Counted from the first letter of the stretch, positions 33,220 through 44,718 are shown. The stretch is 64,000 bases of DNA from Massilia aurea (GCF_014200505.1 NZ_JACHBX010000001.1:1426001-1490000), one strand, 5' to 3'. The notes: generated by a model from the letters alone, not told the origin. Made by a program: numbers and translations.

Positions 33220-33280
33220 GGTGATTTCGTGGTGCGCCACGGCTCGTTGAACGCGTGGACGGAGAATCCGTCCACCCTAC
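33181..33280. repeat. BIME-like pair of inverted REP elements
   Basis: Two 34-nt palindromic units face each other: 33181-33214 and 33247-33280, 32 nt apart. Each has a GTGGACGG/CCGTCCAC stem with GTAGGGTG or CACCCTAC at one end and TTGAAC or GTTCAA at the other. The second is the near-exact reverse complement of the first. A third copy is at 42383-42416. This is the format of REP/BIME repeats mobilised by TnpA-REP transposases. Confidence 0.85.
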
Positions 33281-33600
33281 TAATTATTGCTGAACTTGAT
33301 CACCAAACCGGTGATCAACGCCGCCGCCATCGCAATCGACAGCACGCCGTGCAAAACCGGCGAACCGATCGATGCATCCGACGCTGCAGCATCCCGTTGC
33401 ATCGCCATCGCCCGGCTCAACACGACCGGGCGCAGGAAGCCACGAATACCGACCAGCAGCATGCCGATGCCGAAGAACAGTTCGCCCTTCATATTGTAGA
33501 GAATCCCGTCCATCAACTGGGGCACGCCCAGCAGCAGGCCGAAGCCGAGCCAGAACAGGCGGAACACAAGCGAACGTTTCAGTTTGGTGGTGATCGACAT
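33280..33600 (-). CDS. Small membrane protein, hypothetical
   Basis: 106 aa from ATG 33600 (MSITTKLKRSLVFRLFWLGF). Two to three hydrophobic helices: LVFRLFWLGFGLLLGVPQLM, LFFGIGMLLVGIRGFL and LHGVLSIAMAAALITGLVI. Its stop codon abuts the second REP unit. It lies 20 nt upstream of nadC in the opposite order of transcription (both minus, nadC upstream), so it is the last gene of the nadA-nadC transcript. Function unknown. Confidence 0.65.
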   Translation of the reverse strand: MSITTKLKRSLVFRLFWLGFGLLLGVPQLMDGILYNMKGELFFGIGMLLVGIRGFLRPVVLSRAMAMQRDAAASDASIGSPVLHGVLSIAMAAALITGLVIKFSNN

Positions 33601-33628
33601 AATGTGGTCTGAGAGTTGAGCGGTGCGA

Positions 33629-34492
33629 TCAGACGATGCGCAGCGAATAATCGGTGGCGTGCACATCCTTGGTCAGGCTGCCGATGGAAATACGGTCCAC
33701 GCCCGTTTCGGCAATCGCGCGCACGGTGTCCAGATTGATGCCGCCCGACGCTTCCAGCAGCGCGCGGCCGCTATTGACCTGCACCGCCTCGCGCATCATG
33801 GCCAGATCAAAATTATCGAGTAGCACCGACTTGACGCCGGCCGCCAGTGCTTCTTCGAGCTGGGCGATCGTTTCGACTTCGATCTGCACCGGCACGCCGG
33901 CGTTCAGGTTGGCGGCCGCCGTCAGCGCGGGCGTGACGCCCCCGGCAGCGGCAATGTGGTTTTCCTTGATCAGGATGCCGTCATACAGCGCCATGCGCTG
34001 GTTCTTGCCGCCACCGACGCGCACCGCGTACTTCTGCGCCTGGCGCAGGCCCGGCAACGTCTTGCGGGTATCGAGGATCGCCGCGTTCGTGCCCGCGATG
34101 ACGTCGACGTAGCGTCGGGTGGCAGTCGCGACGCCCGACAGCAGTTGCAGGAAGTTCAGCGCCGCGCGCTCGGCCGTGAGCAGCGCACGCGGGTTCGCCG
34201 TGATCGTGCAGACAGTGCTGTTGGCCGGCATCAGGTCGCCTTCGGCAAACTGCCACGCGATGTCGGTGTCCTGGTCGACCGCGAGCATGACGCCCTCGAA
34301 CCACGGCGCGCCGCACAGCACGGCCGCTTCGCGCACGATCACGCGCGCCGTAACGCGGGTGTCGTTTGGCACCAGCTTGCCGGTCAGGTCGCCGCTGCCG
34401 ATGTCTTCCAGTAGCGCGGCCAGGATATTTTGTTCAAATGCCGCCTGCAGCTTGTCGTCAAACTGGGCGTGGGGATTGTGCAGACTGGTCAT
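33629..34492 (-). CDS. nadC: Nicotinate-nucleotide pyrophosphorylase (quinolinate phosphoribosyltransferase)
   Basis: 287 aa from ATG 34492, overlapping the nadA stop by 4 nt. It converts quinolinate and PRPP to nicotinate mononucleotide and CO2. Signatures: [14 protein letters not shown], the [17 protein letters not shown] helix, [10 protein letters not shown] with the PRPP-binding Arg/Lys, [20 protein letters not shown], and [13 protein letters not shown]...LLDNF plus LEASGGI. Complete and typical. Confidence 0.95.
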   Translation of the reverse strand: MTSLHNPHAQFDDKLQAAFEQNILAALLEDIGSGDLTGKLVPNDTRVTARVIVREAAVLCGAPWFEGVMLAVDQDTDIAWQFAEGDLMPANSTVCTITANPRALLTAERAALNFLQLLSGVATATRRYVDVIAGTNAAILDTRKTLPGLRQAQKYAVRVGGGKNQRMALYDGILIKENHIAAAGGVTPALTAAANLNAGVPVQIEVETIAQLEEALAAGVKSVLLDNFDLAMMREAVQVNSGRALLEASGGINLDTVRAIAETGVDRISIGSLTKDVHATDYSLRIV

Positions 34493-35622
34493 GCGGGGCC
34501 GACTCCGGAAAACATGGGGGCATTCTGTTCGAGCGCGCCGGTTGGCAGCGCCTTGGCGCGCTTGGCCGCAGCAAAGTCGAGCATGCGGTCGATCGCGCGC
34601 TTGGCTTGCAGGCCGACGGCAGGATCGACGTGCACTTGATTGGCGCCTGATTCGAGCACGTCGGCCAGATTGCGCAGACCGTTCATCGCCATCCACGGGC
34701 AATGCGCGCAGCTCTTGCAGGTGGCGCTGTTGCCGGCGGTCGGCGCTTCGATGAAGGTCTTGCCGGGAGCGGCCATCTTCATCTTGTGCAGGATGCCATT
34801 GTCAGTGGCGACGATGAAGTGGGTGGCGTCCAGCGTCTGCGCGGCATTGATCAGCTGCGTGGTCGAGCCGACCACGTCGGCCTGCGCCACGACGTTCGCC
34901 GGCGACTCCGGATGCACGAGTACCTTGGCCAGCGGGTATTCGGCCTTGAGCAGGTCGAGTTCGATGCCCTTGAATTCGTCGTGCACCAGGCACGAGCCCT
35001 GCCACAGCAGCATGTCGGCGCCGGTCTTGGTCTGGATGTACGAGCCCAGGTGGCGGTCAGGCGCCCACAGGATTTTCTTGCCCTGCGCGTGCAACTCGGC
35101 CACGATGTCCAGGCCAATGGACGACGTGACCATCCAGTCAGCGCGCGCCTTCACGGCGGCGCTCGTGTTGGCATAGACGACAACAGTGCGGTCGGGATGC
35201 TGATCGCAGAATGCTGCGAACTCGTCGGCCGGGCAGCCGAGGTCGAGCGAACAAGTCGCATCGAGATCGGGCATCAGGATCGTTTTTTCGGGGCTGAGGA
35301 TCTTGGCCGTCTCACCCATGAAGCGCACGCCGGCCACGACGAGCGTTTGCGCAGCGTGGTCACGGCCGAAGCGCGCCATTTCCAGTGAGTCGGATACGCA
35401 GCCGCCGGTTTCTTCAGCCAGGTCCTGCAGGTCGGCGTCCACGTAATAGTGAGCGACGAGGACGGCGCCTTTTTCTTTCAGCAGGCGCCGGATCTTGTCC
35501 TTGAGCGCGTTGCGCTCGGCCAGTTCGGGCGCGCTGGGGATGCGTGCCCAGGCCTCGGCGGTGCAGGCCAGACCGGCCTGGGGCCGGTCGTATTCATATG
35601 TCTTGATCGGTACGGTGTCCAT
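34489..35622 (-). CDS. nadA: Quinolinate synthase A
   Basis: 377 aa from ATG 35622, preceded by AAGGAG. It condenses iminoaspartate (from NadB) with dihydroxyacetone phosphate using a [4Fe-4S] cluster. The three cluster cysteines are in the expected blocks: [19 protein letters not shown] and the C-terminal [23 protein letters not shown] and [14 protein letters not shown] are also typical. First gene of the nadA-nadC-small-membrane-protein operon. Confidence 0.95.
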   Translation of the reverse strand: MDTVPIKTYEYDRPQAGLACTAEAWARIPSAPELAERNALKDKIRRLLKEKGAVLVAHYYVDADLQDLAEETGGCVSDSLEMARFGRDHAAQTLVVAGVRFMGETAKILSPEKTILMPDLDATCSLDLGCPADEFAAFCDQHPDRTVVVYANTSAAVKARADWMVTSSIGLDIVAELHAQGKKILWAPDRHLGSYIQTKTGADMLLWQGSCLVHDEFKGIELDLLKAEYPLAKVLVHPESPANVVAQADVVGSTTQLINAAQTLDATHFIVATDNGILHKMKMAAPGKTFIEAPTAGNSATCKSCAHCPWMAMNGLRNLADVLESGANQVHVDPAVGLQAKRAIDRMLDFAAAKRAKALPTGALEQNAPMFSGVGPA

Positions 35623-35682
35623 ACTCTTCTCGGTCTCCTTGGCAGGGGGCGCGTCGAACACAGCACCCCTGCCACTACTACA

Positions 35683-37284
<1,602 letters not shown>

Positions 37285-37387
37285 TGTATGACCCCAAAAA
37301 GCGTATTTGATTAACCGACTATTTTACCATCGCATGCCCTGCAGGGCGAATGGGCTGGATTGGCGGGCGCCGTTGGCCGATGCCGGC

Positions 37388-38305
37388 TCAGGCGAGACGC
37401 ACGGTCGGGTAGTCCGACAGCGAAAGGCTGAAACCATCAGCGTCCGACTCCAGGTGCCCTTGCGCACCAAACGGAATCGTGACGCGCCGTGGAATATGAC
37501 CAAAACTCAGCCCCGTGAGCACGGGTACTGGCAACGTGCGGCGCACATAGGCCAGCATGGCGTCGAAGTCGTAGCCATTGTCCAGCGGCCCCAGCCGATA
37601 GCCGGAAAAGTCGCCCAGCACCACCGCTTGCTGGCGCTCCAGCACGCCCGTCTGCATCAGTTGCAGCAGCAGGCGCTCGACGCGGTACGGGTGTTCGCTG
37701 ATGTCTTCGAGCCACAGGATGCCGCCGTCGATCTGAGGAAAGTATGGCGTGCCGACGAGCGAGCCGATCATGGCGAGGTTGCCGCCCCAGACCGTCCCGC
37801 GCACATCGAGCTGCGGGTTGCCGCTGACGGTCTCGCGGATCGTGTGCGTCGGACCACTAAGACAGGCCCAGAAATCGTCGAGCGTGAACGGCACCGCTTC
37901 TTCGGCGCCGAAGTCACCCGCCACCATCGGGCCGGCGTAACTGAGCGCGCCCGTTCTGGCCATCAGGCCCATGTGCAGCGCCGTGACATCGGAAAAGCCG
38001 ACGATGATCTTGCCGCTGGCAGCAATCGCGTCAAAATCGATAGCGGGCAACAGGCGGCTGATACCGTAACCACCACGCAGCGCGATGATCAGGTGGATGT
38101 CAGGGTCTCGCACGGCCGCATGCAGTTGCGCGAGGCGGGCGTCGTCGGTGCCGCCGAAGCGCTGGTGCGTGCAGCTGTGATCGTAGTAATTGCGGACCAG
38201 GCAGCCCTGCGCTTCAAAGCGTGCGATAGCGCGCTCGACGGCGAGCGGATCGTTGGTGCAGCCGGCGGGCGCCACGATGGCGATGCCGAGACGGGAAGTG
38301 ATCAC
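37388..38305 (-). CDS. ldcA: LD-carboxypeptidase (muramoyltetrapeptide carboxypeptidase)
   Basis: About 305 aa with a GTG start at 38305; a GTG at 38356 would add 17 residues, and neither has a clear ribosome site. It cleaves the terminal D-Ala from recycled murein tetrapeptides. S66-family blocks: IAIVAPAGCTND, LIALRGGYGISRLLPAID (with the Ser nucleophile), LWLEDISEHPYRVERLL (Glu) and LSFGHIPRRVTIPFG (His). Cytoplasmic; no signal peptide. Confidence 0.9.
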   Translation of the reverse strand: MITSRLGIAIVAPAGCTNDPLAVERAIARFEAQGCLVRNYYDHSCTHQRFGGTDDARLAQLHAAVRDPDIHLIIALRGGYGISRLLPAIDFDAIAASGKIIVGFSDVTALHMGLMARTGALSYAGPMVAGDFGAEEAVPFTLDDFWACLSGPTHTIRETVSGNPQLDVRGTVWGGNLAMIGSLVGTPYFPQIDGGILWLEDISEHPYRVERLLLQLMQTGVLERQQAVVLGDFSGYRLGPLDNGYDFDAMLAYVRRTLPVPVLTGLSFGHIPRRVTIPFGAQGHLESDADGFSLSLSDYPTVRLA

Positions 38306-38407
38306 GGGTGGCGACAAGACGGTAGGTGGAGTCTGGAAACATCTTACCGCGCCCACCGGTGCCGATCAAGGTCGGCCGGCAGCGCCAGCCACCTCACCCG
38401 CGAAGGG

Positions 38408-39365
<958 letters not shown>

Positions 39366-39407
39366 TGCTGCTTTACTAGGTAATGGAGTGAAAATGGAGT
39401 GAATAAG

Positions 39408-40043
39408 TCAGGGAATCTGGAGCAGCTTGTGGGTCTGCAGGCTCAGCTTCCATTTCGGATTGGCACGGCACGTCTCGATGGCCAGGCGGATATTCTGCGC
39501 CGCAAGCGGCCCATCCATCGCTTGCACGAAGAAGTGCTCGAAGTCGAGCCGCTCGTAGGCCGCCAGGTCTTGCCCGATTTGCGGGATGACCACCTTGATT
39601 TCGCTGCCTTTTTCGACAACCAGCGTCGAGCCCATCTTGGGGCTGACGCAGATCCAGTCGACGCCTTCCGGCACCGGCAGTGTGCCATTGGTCTCAATGG
39701 CGATGGTGAAGCCGCGCTCGTGCATGGCGTCGATCAGGGCGCGGTCGAGCTGCAGCAGCGGTTCGCCACCCGTGAACACGACATATTTACTCGCGGGATA
39801 GGTGGCCGGCCACAGGCCGTCGATCTCGGCGGCGAGCAGCGCCGCTTCCTTGAACTTGCCGCCGCGCTCGCCGTCAGTGCCAACGAAATCGGTATCGCAG
39901 AACTGGCAGATCGATGTGGCGCGGTCCTGCTCGCGGCCGGTCCACAGATTGCAGCCGGAAAAGCGGCAGAATACGGCCGGCCGGCCAGCGTGGGCGCCCT
40001 CTCCCTGCAAGGTGTAGAAGATCTCTTTAATGCTGTAAGTCAC
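39408..40043 (-). CDS. queE: 7-carboxy-7-deazaguanine synthase QueE
   Basis: 211 aa, GTG start at 40043 with GAGAGG upstream. A radical-SAM enzyme forming the deazaguanine ring from 6-carboxytetrahydropterin. It has the unusual CX14-type cluster motif of some QueE: FCRFSGCNLWTGREQDRA then ICQFCDTDF, instead of a plain CxxxCxxC. GEP-like VVFTGGEPLLQ and ETNGTLPVPEGVDWICVSPK are the SAM and substrate motifs. No preQ1 riboswitch was seen upstream. Confidence 0.93.
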   Translation of the reverse strand: MTYSIKEIFYTLQGEGAHAGRPAVFCRFSGCNLWTGREQDRATSICQFCDTDFVGTDGERGGKFKEAALLAAEIDGLWPATYPASKYVVFTGGEPLLQLDRALIDAMHERGFTIAIETNGTLPVPEGVDWICVSPKMGSTLVVEKGSEIKVVIPQIGQDLAAYERLDFEHFFVQAMDGPLAAQNIRLAIETCRANPKWKLSLQTHKLLQIP

Positions 40044-40119
40044 GTTAAGCCTCTCGTCAACCTTCCATTATAGCGCGGCGCATTCGCCGGCGCAGCGGAT
40101 GTCGTGGACCGCTGAGAGC

Positions 40120-40199
40120 GTGTCGGAAACGTCAGGTTTGAGACTGAACAATATTCCTACATGAGCTGAGCGGTAAGTTCTTACGGAAACTTCCGACAC
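40120..40199. promoter_or_regulatory. Spaced inverted repeat upstream of the pseudokinase gene
   Basis: GTGTCGGAA (40120-40128) is the exact complement of TTCCGACAC (40191-40199), 62 nt apart. Inside it are two smaller dyads, TAAGTTCTTA (40174-40183) and CGGAAACTTCCG (40184-40195). The right arm ends 16 nt before the ATG at 40216. It could be a pair of regulator sites with looping, or a leader hairpin. Confidence 0.4.
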
Positions 40200-40215
40200 C
40201 TTCACGAGGGCAATC

Positions 40216-41166
40216 ATGAACAAACCGAACTTTTTGCTGGTGACCTTGCCCTTCGTCGCCAGCGGCGCCAGCGCGAGTGACGCCTATTTCATGGTGCCGA
40301 TGCTGCTACGCAGCGCCGCGCCCGAACTACTGGCCTGCGTCCTGGTGACGCTGGCCGCGCTGGTGCTGGCATGCCTGAGCCTGCGGCGCAGCATGGGCCT
40401 GGAAGAACGGGCCCAGGCCCTGCACGGCCAACTGGCGGCCGAACGTGAGTCGCGCGCGCAGTCCGAGCAGGCATTGGCCGACAACCACGATGTCGTGTAC
40501 CGCCTGGTGCGCCAGAACGAAGATGTGCGCGACAGCGAACGCACGCGGATCGCGCGCGAACTGCAGAGCGAGCTGGGCCGGCGCCTGCTGACACTGCGCA
40601 CCGACCTCACGACTTTGCACGACAGCGCTACGTCGGCCGAGGCGCCAGCCCTTGCCAGCCGCCTGGCCAGTGCCATGACCCATCTCGACGGTGCGCTGGG
40701 CGCCGTGCGTGCGGTGGCGAGCGGCTTGCGTGGCTTTGGTCCGGGCGATGGCCTGCGCCACGCACTCGAACGCTGCCTGGCCGAGCACGCACACCTGTAC
40801 GGCATGCCCTACCGCTTCGAGGCCGGCATGGACCCCAGCTCGCGCGCGAGCCAGGATCGCGCCGCGCGGCTGGCCGTGTTTCGTGTGCTGCAGGATGTGC
40901 TGGCCACGGCTGCGCGGGTCCAGCACGGCGAACTGCACGTGCGCCTGCTGGAAAACGCCAGCTCGCTGGGGCTGGAAATCGACGGCTGCGCCAGCGCCCC
41001 GGGCGAAGTCGCCTCGCTGCCGGCCGAGTTGATCGACCAGATCCGCGCCATGGGCGGCGTGCTGCGCGTCGTCGCCACCGCCGGGGATGCCGGGCGCTGG
41101 TCCTTGTCGTTGCCGGTCAGGCATCCCGCCACCGAACTGGCTGCGGAAATGGCCGTGGTTGCATAA
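40216..41166 (+). CDS. Degenerate NarL-type histidine kinase (pseudokinase)
   Basis: 316 aa, ATG 40216. One N-terminal membrane segment with a possible signal region (LLVTLPFVASGASA) and a second hydrophobic helix at about 35-55 (LLACVLVTLAALVLACLSL), then a coiled-coil. The dimerisation helix reads ERTRIARELQSELGRRLL: it is a HisKA_3-type motif but the phospho-accepting His is Gln (Q117). The ATPase domain is also eroded: VFRVLQDVLATAARVQ lacks the N-box Asn, and no clear GxGxxG follows. It cannot autophosphorylate as a normal kinase. It may act as a partner or sensor for another kinase. Confidence 0.7.
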   Translation: MNKPNFLLVTLPFVASGASASDAYFMVPMLLRSAAPELLACVLVTLAALVLACLSLRRSMGLEERAQALHGQLAAERESRAQSEQALADNHDVVYRLVRQNEDVRDSERTRIARELQSELGRRLLTLRTDLTTLHDSATSAEAPALASRLASAMTHLDGALGAVRAVASGLRGFGPGDGLRHALERCLAEHAHLYGMPYRFEAGMDPSSRASQDRAARLAVFRVLQDVLATAARVQHGELHVRLLENASSLGLEIDGCASAPGEVASLPAELIDQIRAMGGVLRVVATAGDAGRWSLSLPVRHPATELAAEMAVVA

Positions 41167-41352
41167 TCGGCGTGTAATGATCGGCGTGTGATGACCGGCG
41201 TGCGACCGCACAACCGTGTACGTTAAACACAACGCTGAAACCTCCTTGCTAAAGATCAATAGCGGGTGTTGATGCGAGTAGCAGAATCGGTTCCTGACGG
41301 CAGCCACCCGGTTGCCGCAAACCGAAGCGCTACCACTCGCAGAGGACTGCTC

Positions 41353-42345
41353 ATGATCAACACAAGCAGCAGCGCGCCATACCCGACAGCCCTGCTCCGG
41401 GACGTCGCCTTCGTCGGTCAGTTGATGGAAAGCCTGTCGGTACCGGTCTTCGTGCTCGATACCCATGCGCGCGTAACGATCTGGAACCGTGCCTGTGAGC
41501 AGCTGACCGGCGTGCCGGCGCCCGAGGTGCTGGGCACGGACGACCACTGGCGCAGCTTCTACGACGTCCAGCGGCCTACCCTCGCCGATCTCGTCCTGCG
41601 TACCGGTTGCGATCCGGCACAGGCGGGCGAGGCGCTCGCCGCCCCGGGCGATGCCGGGCGCGCCACGCCGGGGCTGTCCATCGAGAGCTGGTGCGACATG
41701 CCGCGTGCCGGCCGGCGGCGCTACCTGGCGGCGGACGCCAGTCCCATCTTCGACGCGAGCGGCCAGCTGTCGGCGGTGGTCGAAACCCTGCGCGACCTGA
41801 CTGATGAAAAAATGGCCCAGGCGGCACTGGAGCAGCTCGCGACCCGCGACGGCCTGACCGGCCTGGCCAACCGGCGCTGCTTCGATGACACACTCAATGC
41901 GGAATGGGCGCGCGCGCTGCGTCAGGTGCAACCGCTTTCGCTGCTGATGGTCGACGTCGACAACTTCAAGGCCTACAACGATGCCCATGGCCACCTGGGC
42001 GGCGACGAATGCTTAAAGCGCGTTGCGCGCGCCGTGGCCAGCGAAATGCGGGCCAATGACCTGGTCGCGCGCTATGGCGGCGAAGAATTCGCCGTGGTGC
42101 TGCCGAACCAGTCGCTCAAGGGCGCGGCCATCGTTGCTGAGCGCATCCGCAGCCGGGTCGAACAACTGCAGCTGCCGTGCCGCTTTGCCGCCGGCCACGT
42201 CACCGTGTCGATCGGCGCGGCCACGGCCATCGCCGGGCCGGACAACCATGCGAACCAGCTGGTCGCGATTGCCGATGCGGCGCTGTACCGGGCCAAGCAC
42301 CTTGGGCGTAACCGGATCAGTCTGCCGATGACCGAGGCGGCCTGA
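41353..42345 (+). CDS. PAS-GGDEF diguanylate cyclase
   Basis: 330 aa from ATG 41353 with GAGGA upstream. A PAS domain (about 25-160; VPVFVLDTHARVTIWNRACEQLTG) senses an unknown ligand and is followed by a GGDEF domain from about 175. The active site GGEEF is at 242-246 and the inhibitory I-site RAND (RxxD) at 233-236, five residues before it, so product feedback is likely. It makes cyclic di-GMP from GTP. Soluble, no membrane helices. Ends before a REP unit and a strong terminator. Confidence 0.93.
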   Translation: MINTSSSAPYPTALLRDVAFVGQLMESLSVPVFVLDTHARVTIWNRACEQLTGVPAPEVLGTDDHWRSFYDVQRPTLADLVLRTGCDPAQAGEALAAPGDAGRATPGLSIESWCDMPRAGRRRYLAADASPIFDASGQLSAVVETLRDLTDEKMAQAALEQLATRDGLTGLANRRCFDDTLNAEWARALRQVQPLSLLMVDVDNFKAYNDAHGHLGGDECLKRVARAVASEMRANDLVARYGGEEFAVVLPNQSLKGAAIVAERIRSRVEQLQLPCRFAAGHVTVSIGAATAIAGPDNHANQLVAIADAALYRAKHLGRNRISLPMTEAA

Positions 42346-42382
42346 CAGCGGTGCTGTCCATGCATTCAACCTGCGGCGTCGG

Positions 42383-42416
42383 CTGAACGCGTGGACGGGA
42401 AACCCGTCCACCCTAC
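42383..42416. repeat. REP element, third copy
   Basis: A single palindromic unit with the stem GTGGACGGG/CCCGTCCAC, matching the two units at 33181-33280 in sequence and end motif (CCCTAC). It lies in the 3' flank of the diguanylate cyclase gene, just before the terminator. Confidence 0.8.
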
Positions 42417-42446
42417 GCCATAGCTTCGGAATACCGCGAATGAAAC

Positions 42447-42476
42447 AAAAAAACGGCGCCAACCGGCGCCGTTTTT
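42447..42476. terminator. Bidirectional rho-independent terminator
   Basis: AAACGGCGCC (42451-42460) and GGCGCCGTTT (42465-42474) make a 10-bp stem with loop AACC. A-run upstream and T-run downstream serve both the cyclase gene (plus) and the stress-type gene (minus). Confidence 0.9.
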
Positions 42477-42500
42477 ACTTCTGTCAATGGCCCGACAGGC

Positions 42501-44276
42501 TTAACGCATCATGCGTTCCCAGCCGTGACGCACTGCCGATTTCATTTTGTCCCAGGTCGACTGCTCGCCTGGATAACGGTTGTCCCAATCGCTGCGCAGA
42601 TCGGCTTCGACTTCGGTCCATGGACGGTTACGGTACTTCTCTTCGCGCGCCATTTCCGAACCGTAGTTGTAGGCCGGACGGAATTCGTCGTAGGCGCTAC
42701 CGGTGCTGCCGTAGACCGAATTCCAGTGGTTGCGGTAGTAGATGTCGTCGTCGTTGTCGTCTGTCATCTTGTCCCAGCCATGACGCACGGCATTCTTGAC
42801 GCGGTCCCATGCCGATGGCTCGCTGCTGTCGCTGCCAGTGGTCGAGAATTCGCGGGTGCCGTCAATGCGGTTGTCCCAGCCCGTACGCAGGTCGGTTTCG
42901 ACATCGTCCCATGGACGATTACGGTACATCTCGTTGCGGCGCATTTCGGTGCCGTACGAGTAGGCCGGCTTCAGGTCGTCGTACTTTTCGCCGGTCGACG
43001 CGTAGGTGCTGTCGTAGTGGCTGCGGTACTGGTCGTCGTCGTTGTCACCGGTCATGCGTTCCCAGCCGTGACGCACGGCGGCCTTCATTTTTTCCCAGGT
43101 CGATGGCTCGCCACCGGTCGCGTAACGGCTGTCCCAGTCGTTGCGCAGGTCGGCTTCGATATCGTCCCAGGCGCCGTTGGTGTAGCGGCCGCTGCGGGCA
43201 GCTTCGCTACCGTAGCTGTAGGCTGGTGCGTACTCGTCGTACGATGCGCCGGTCGCGCTGTACGTGGTGTCGAAATGATTGCGGTAATAGGTATCGTCGC
43301 CGTCGAGGGAGCCCATTGCGCTGCGGCCCGAACCCGATGCAAGACCGGTGGCCGTACCCAGTGCAGCATCGGACTGGCCGCGCGAGAAGATGCGCACGCC
43401 GTTACGCTGCTTGTCGGTGAACTGGGTACCGCTGGTGCCGACGCCGCTGGTGTTGCTGGTGTTGCTGGTGTTGCTCATGGTCGTATCGCGCTGCAGCGAG
43501 TCACCACGGTCAACCGCCGTCGAACCCTGGCGGATCGAACCGTCCAGCGCCGAACCCTGGATTGCCGTGTCACGCAGGGTCGAGCCTTGCAGCGACGTGC
43601 CGCCGGTGGCGGTCAGGCCGCTCTGGCCCAGTGGTTCCTGGTGCGTCGAGTTGGTCAGATCGGACGTGCCCAGCGATTCCTGGTGCTGGAACAGTTGACG
43701 GTCGCCTGGATTGTCCAGCGATGGGATCGCCGCGGCTTGCACCGAGCCGGCGCCAGTCGAGGTTGGAGTCGAGGTCGGGGTCGAGCTCGATTGTGCCGAC
43801 ATCGACGATGCCTGCTGCATGCCGATCGTGCTGCCGGCGTGCATCGCGCCGCTGCTGAAGCCGGTCGATGCCAGATCTGGCGTGCCGCTCGACGTTTCAT
43901 CGATGTCGGTCGGGCCGTAGCGTTCGACGATGTCGGCGCCGCGCTCGACTTCCGGCAGCGAATTGGCGACCAGCGTCAGCACATGGCTACCGCGGTTGAC
44001 AGCGCCTTCGTAGCGGTTGGCGTGTTCGGCGTTATCCGAACCGAACAGGTCGCCGAAGAAATTCTTGATGCTGGCCGTGATGCCCGTGTCGCCATCGGCG
44101 CTGCGGGTGGTGTCGAGATCGGACGATGCGTTCAGGCTATCGCTCTGACCAATCGTGTCTGCATCGGCGGTCGACAGTCGCACATCGGTGCGGGTAAAGC
44201 CCGACGACAGCAATTCGTTCATGGCGTTTTGTGCGTCAGTGCGGTTATCGAACACCGCGACGAGGGTATGTTGCAT
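42501..44276 (-). CDS. Stress-type protein with N-terminal 17M-like domain and three C-terminal repeats
   Basis: 591 aa, ATG 44276 preceded by GGAGG. Residues 1-115 resemble general stress protein 17M domains (MQHTLVAVFDNRTDAQNAMN, ... VLTLVANSLPEVERGADIVE). A long Ser/Thr/Gly-rich linker (about 120-330) contains tandem short motifs (SLGTSDLT, NTSNTSN). The C-terminal part holds three ~80-95-residue repeats, each built as D(D)xYYRNHx..YxxTGxxYDExxPAYxYG then W(D/T)(D/E)(I/V)E-DLR..WD, a variable insert, and (T)WxxMKxAVRHGWERM. The repeats diverge by about a third, so they are old. Function unknown; a surface- or envelope-stress role is a guess. Confidence 0.7.
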   Translation of the reverse strand: MQHTLVAVFDNRTDAQNAMNELLSSGFTRTDVRLSTADADTIGQSDSLNASSDLDTTRSADGDTGITASIKNFFGDLFGSDNAEHANRYEGAVNRGSHVLTLVANSLPEVERGADIVERYGPTDIDETSSGTPDLASTGFSSGAMHAGSTIGMQQASSMSAQSSSTPTSTPTSTGAGSVQAAAIPSLDNPGDRQLFQHQESLGTSDLTNSTHQEPLGQSGLTATGGTSLQGSTLRDTAIQGSALDGSIRQGSTAVDRGDSLQRDTTMSNTSNTSNTSGVGTSGTQFTDKQRNGVRIFSRGQSDAALGTATGLASGSGRSAMGSLDGDDTYYRNHFDTTYSATGASYDEYAPAYSYGSEAARSGRYTNGAWDDIEADLRNDWDSRYATGGEPSTWEKMKAAVRHGWERMTGDNDDDQYRSHYDSTYASTGEKYDDLKPAYSYGTEMRRNEMYRNRPWDDVETDLRTGWDNRIDGTREFSTTGSDSSEPSAWDRVKNAVRHGWDKMTDDNDDDIYYRNHWNSVYGSTGSAYDEFRPAYNYGSEMAREEKYRNRPWTEVEADLRSDWDNRYPGEQSTWDKMKSAVRHGWERMMR

Positions 44277-44442
44277 GGTCGTTCCTCCGAAATAGTAGGT
44301 CTTGCGCGGGCGGCGACGCCGCCTCTTTCGTTCGCGCTATGTTGTCAACATTACTCTATTCTCGGTGGAACTCGCACACCATTGACGAGCGGAAATTTAG
44401 TTCCGCCCGACACACGTCCCTCTCCTCGTCTCGACCTGCCTT

Positions 44443-44718
44443 TTAGGCAAATGGATTGTCGATCGTCTTGACTTCAGGAGGCGGCAATTGCTCTGGCAAC
44501 TCGCCAGCCGATGCGCGCGCTTCCAGTGCGGCGACGATCTCACCCAGCACGGCGTGCAGGCGGCGGGCGTGCGCCAGGCCGGGCACGTCCGCAGTCAGGT
44601 CGACGTCGCCCGCAATCGTGATGCGGTCGAGCCGGTTTTCCAGCGTCAGGTCGCCAATGCCGATGACATCGGCTTCATTGGCGAACGGGACAAAGCTGAC
44701 GGGTTTTTTCTTGCTCAT
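44443..44718 (-). CDS. Hypothetical protein, 91 aa
   Basis: ATG 44718 with GGAG upstream. Acidic, soluble, with a conserved-looking centre (DLTLENRLDRITIAGDVDLTADVPGL) and a C-terminal proline-rich tail (LPEQLPPPEVKTIDNPFA). No signal peptide. It lies 12 nt after the stop of the endonuclease gene and 124 nt from the next, so it is a probable second cistron of the nuclease transcript. I do not recognise the family. Confidence 0.6.
   Translation of the reverse strand: MSKKKPVSFVPFANEADVIGIGDLTLENRLDRITIAGDVDLTADVPGLAHARRLHAVLGEIVAALEARASAGELPEQLPPPEVKTIDNPFA

Noticed and set aside
40044..40215. Possible preQ1 or other riboswitch before queE
   Set aside because: No aptamer-like fold or conserved core was seen; the upstream DNA is explained by the GTG start, the gap and the palindromes of the opposite gene.
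42525..44471. 648-codon plus-strand frame opposite the triplicated stress protein
   Set aside because: No ribosome site and composition of an antisense frame; the minus-strand protein has clear repeats and a start with GGAGG.
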